Shown piece after piece: positions 63,303 through 64,000 of a stretch of 64,000 nt of DNA (position 1 is the stretch's first letter; every line of letters begins with the position of its first letter). A program made the translations under genes and the position numbers. This DNA comes from Papio anubis (Eukaryota > Chordata > Mammalia > Primates > Cercopithecidae), in NCBI RefSeq assembly GCF_008728515.1, contig NC_044989.1:81848147-81912146 (forward strand). The letters are read 5' to 3'. Below the pieces are notes generated by a model that saw nothing but the letters and a program-made list of their open reading frames with translations, was not told the origin of the DNA and did not search any database.

Positions 63303-64000
63303 AGTAACCTAAACAGCACAGCACTGGTACCAAAACACACAGGCCAATAGAACAGAATAGAGAACCCAGAAATACTGCTGCATGCCTACAACTGTCTGAT
63401 CTTTGACAAAGTCTCTGAAAATAGCAACGTGGAAAGGACCCTCTATTCAATAAATGGTGCTGGGATAACTGACTAGCCATATGCAGAAGGTCAAAACTGG
63501 ATTATTTCCTTACCCACCAAGTACAAAAATGCACTCAAGATGGATTAAAGACTTAAATGTAAAAGTAAAGACGATAGAAATCCTGTAACATAACTTAGGA
63601 AATATTCTAGACATAAGACCAGACAAAGATTTCATGACAAGCATACCAAAAGCAATTGCAACAAAAACAAAAAATGGCAAATCAGACCTAATTAAACTAA
63701 ATATCTTCTGCACAGCAAAAGCCACTACCAATAGAGAAAATAATCTACAGAACAGGAGAAAATATTTGCAAACTCTGCATCAACAAAGGTTTAATATCTA
63801 GATTCTATAAGGAACTTAATCAAATTTACAAGCAAAAAATAAATCCCATTAAACACCAGAATAGAAAACCAAACACTGCATGTTCTCACTCATGAATGGG
63901 AGTTGAACAATAAGAACACAAGGACACAGGGAGGGGAACATCACATACCAGGGCCTGTCTGGGGGTTGGGGGCAAGGGGAAGGAGAGCATTAGGACAAAT
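63303..64000 (+). mobile_element. Older L1, 5'-truncated and internally deleted, runs off the window
   Basis: Begins in ORF2 ('agtaacctaaacagcacagcactggtaccaaaacac'), continues through 'aataaatggtgctgggataactgactagccat', 'tggattaaagacttaaatgtaaaa' and 'gcaacaaaaacaaaaaatggcaaatcagacctaattaaacta'. At about 63855 it jumps to the 3' end region ('agaatagaaaaccaaacactgcatgttctcactcatgaatggg'), omitting several hundred bases of ORF2. It proceeds into the 3'UTR G-rich segment at the window edge. L1PB/L1MA-like by divergence. Confidence 0.9.

Noticed and set aside
1..64000. A novel multi-gene system
   Set aside because: Apart from L1 ORFs I find no clustered coding regions, no operon-like spacing and no non-repeat protein domain. 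The window is a repeat-rich primate gene desert.

Overview
The window looks like primate, most probably human, nuclear DNA from a gene-poor, AT-rich region (intergenic or deep intronic). The evidence is L1PA-type LINE-1 copies, Alu monomers and dimers, MaLR LTRs, a MER11-like LTR, MIR, MER5, hAT and Tigger fossils, and many CA/TG/TA microsatellites. I see no convincing host protein-coding gene and no tRNA, rRNA or snRNA. Nearly every long open frame belongs to LINE-1.

Layout. 1-14 kb: mostly unassigned AT-rich sequence with MIR copies, a 5'UTR-only fragment of an old L1 inside a MIR, an Alu, an LTR-like fossil, a graded pyrimidine pentamer array (7.76-7.95 kb) and a hAT MITE. 14-19.6 kb: old L1 pieces, a MER5-type MITE, an Alu left monomer and two consecutive L1 3' ends. 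19.9-25.6 kb: an essentially full-length minus-strand L1 with a 10-bp target-site duplication (TSD), a complete 5'UTR promoter, an uninterrupted 338-codon ORF1 and a broken ORF2. 25.6-39.5 kb: largely unassigned, with MER5A, ancient repeats and dinucleotide tracts. 39.5-47.5 kb: a 1.2-kb Tigger-type DNA transposon, a 196-bp L1 stub with a 16-bp TSD, and three MaLR LTRs. 50.0-50.8 kb: an isolated CpG-rich islet. 51-54.5 kb: an Alu carrying an (ATTTC)n(ATTTT)n tract, an L2 piece, and a 1.08-kb MER11-like solo LTR inserted in an old L1 3' region. 56-64 kb: an Alu nested in an ancient repeat, a 3.7-kb 5'-truncated plus-strand L1 with an 11-bp TSD, and further old L1 sequence running off the right edge.

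The genes do not form a pathway. The biology here is retrotransposition and decay: nested insertions with readable TSDs, catalytic-residue losses in both younger L1 copies (endonuclease His to Leu in one, reverse transcriptase FADD to FADE in the other), internal deletions, and two local inverted repeats that look like fold-back templated mutations. The two larger L1s lie in opposite orientation about 32 kb apart and could mediate inversion. I found no evidence for a new multi-gene system.
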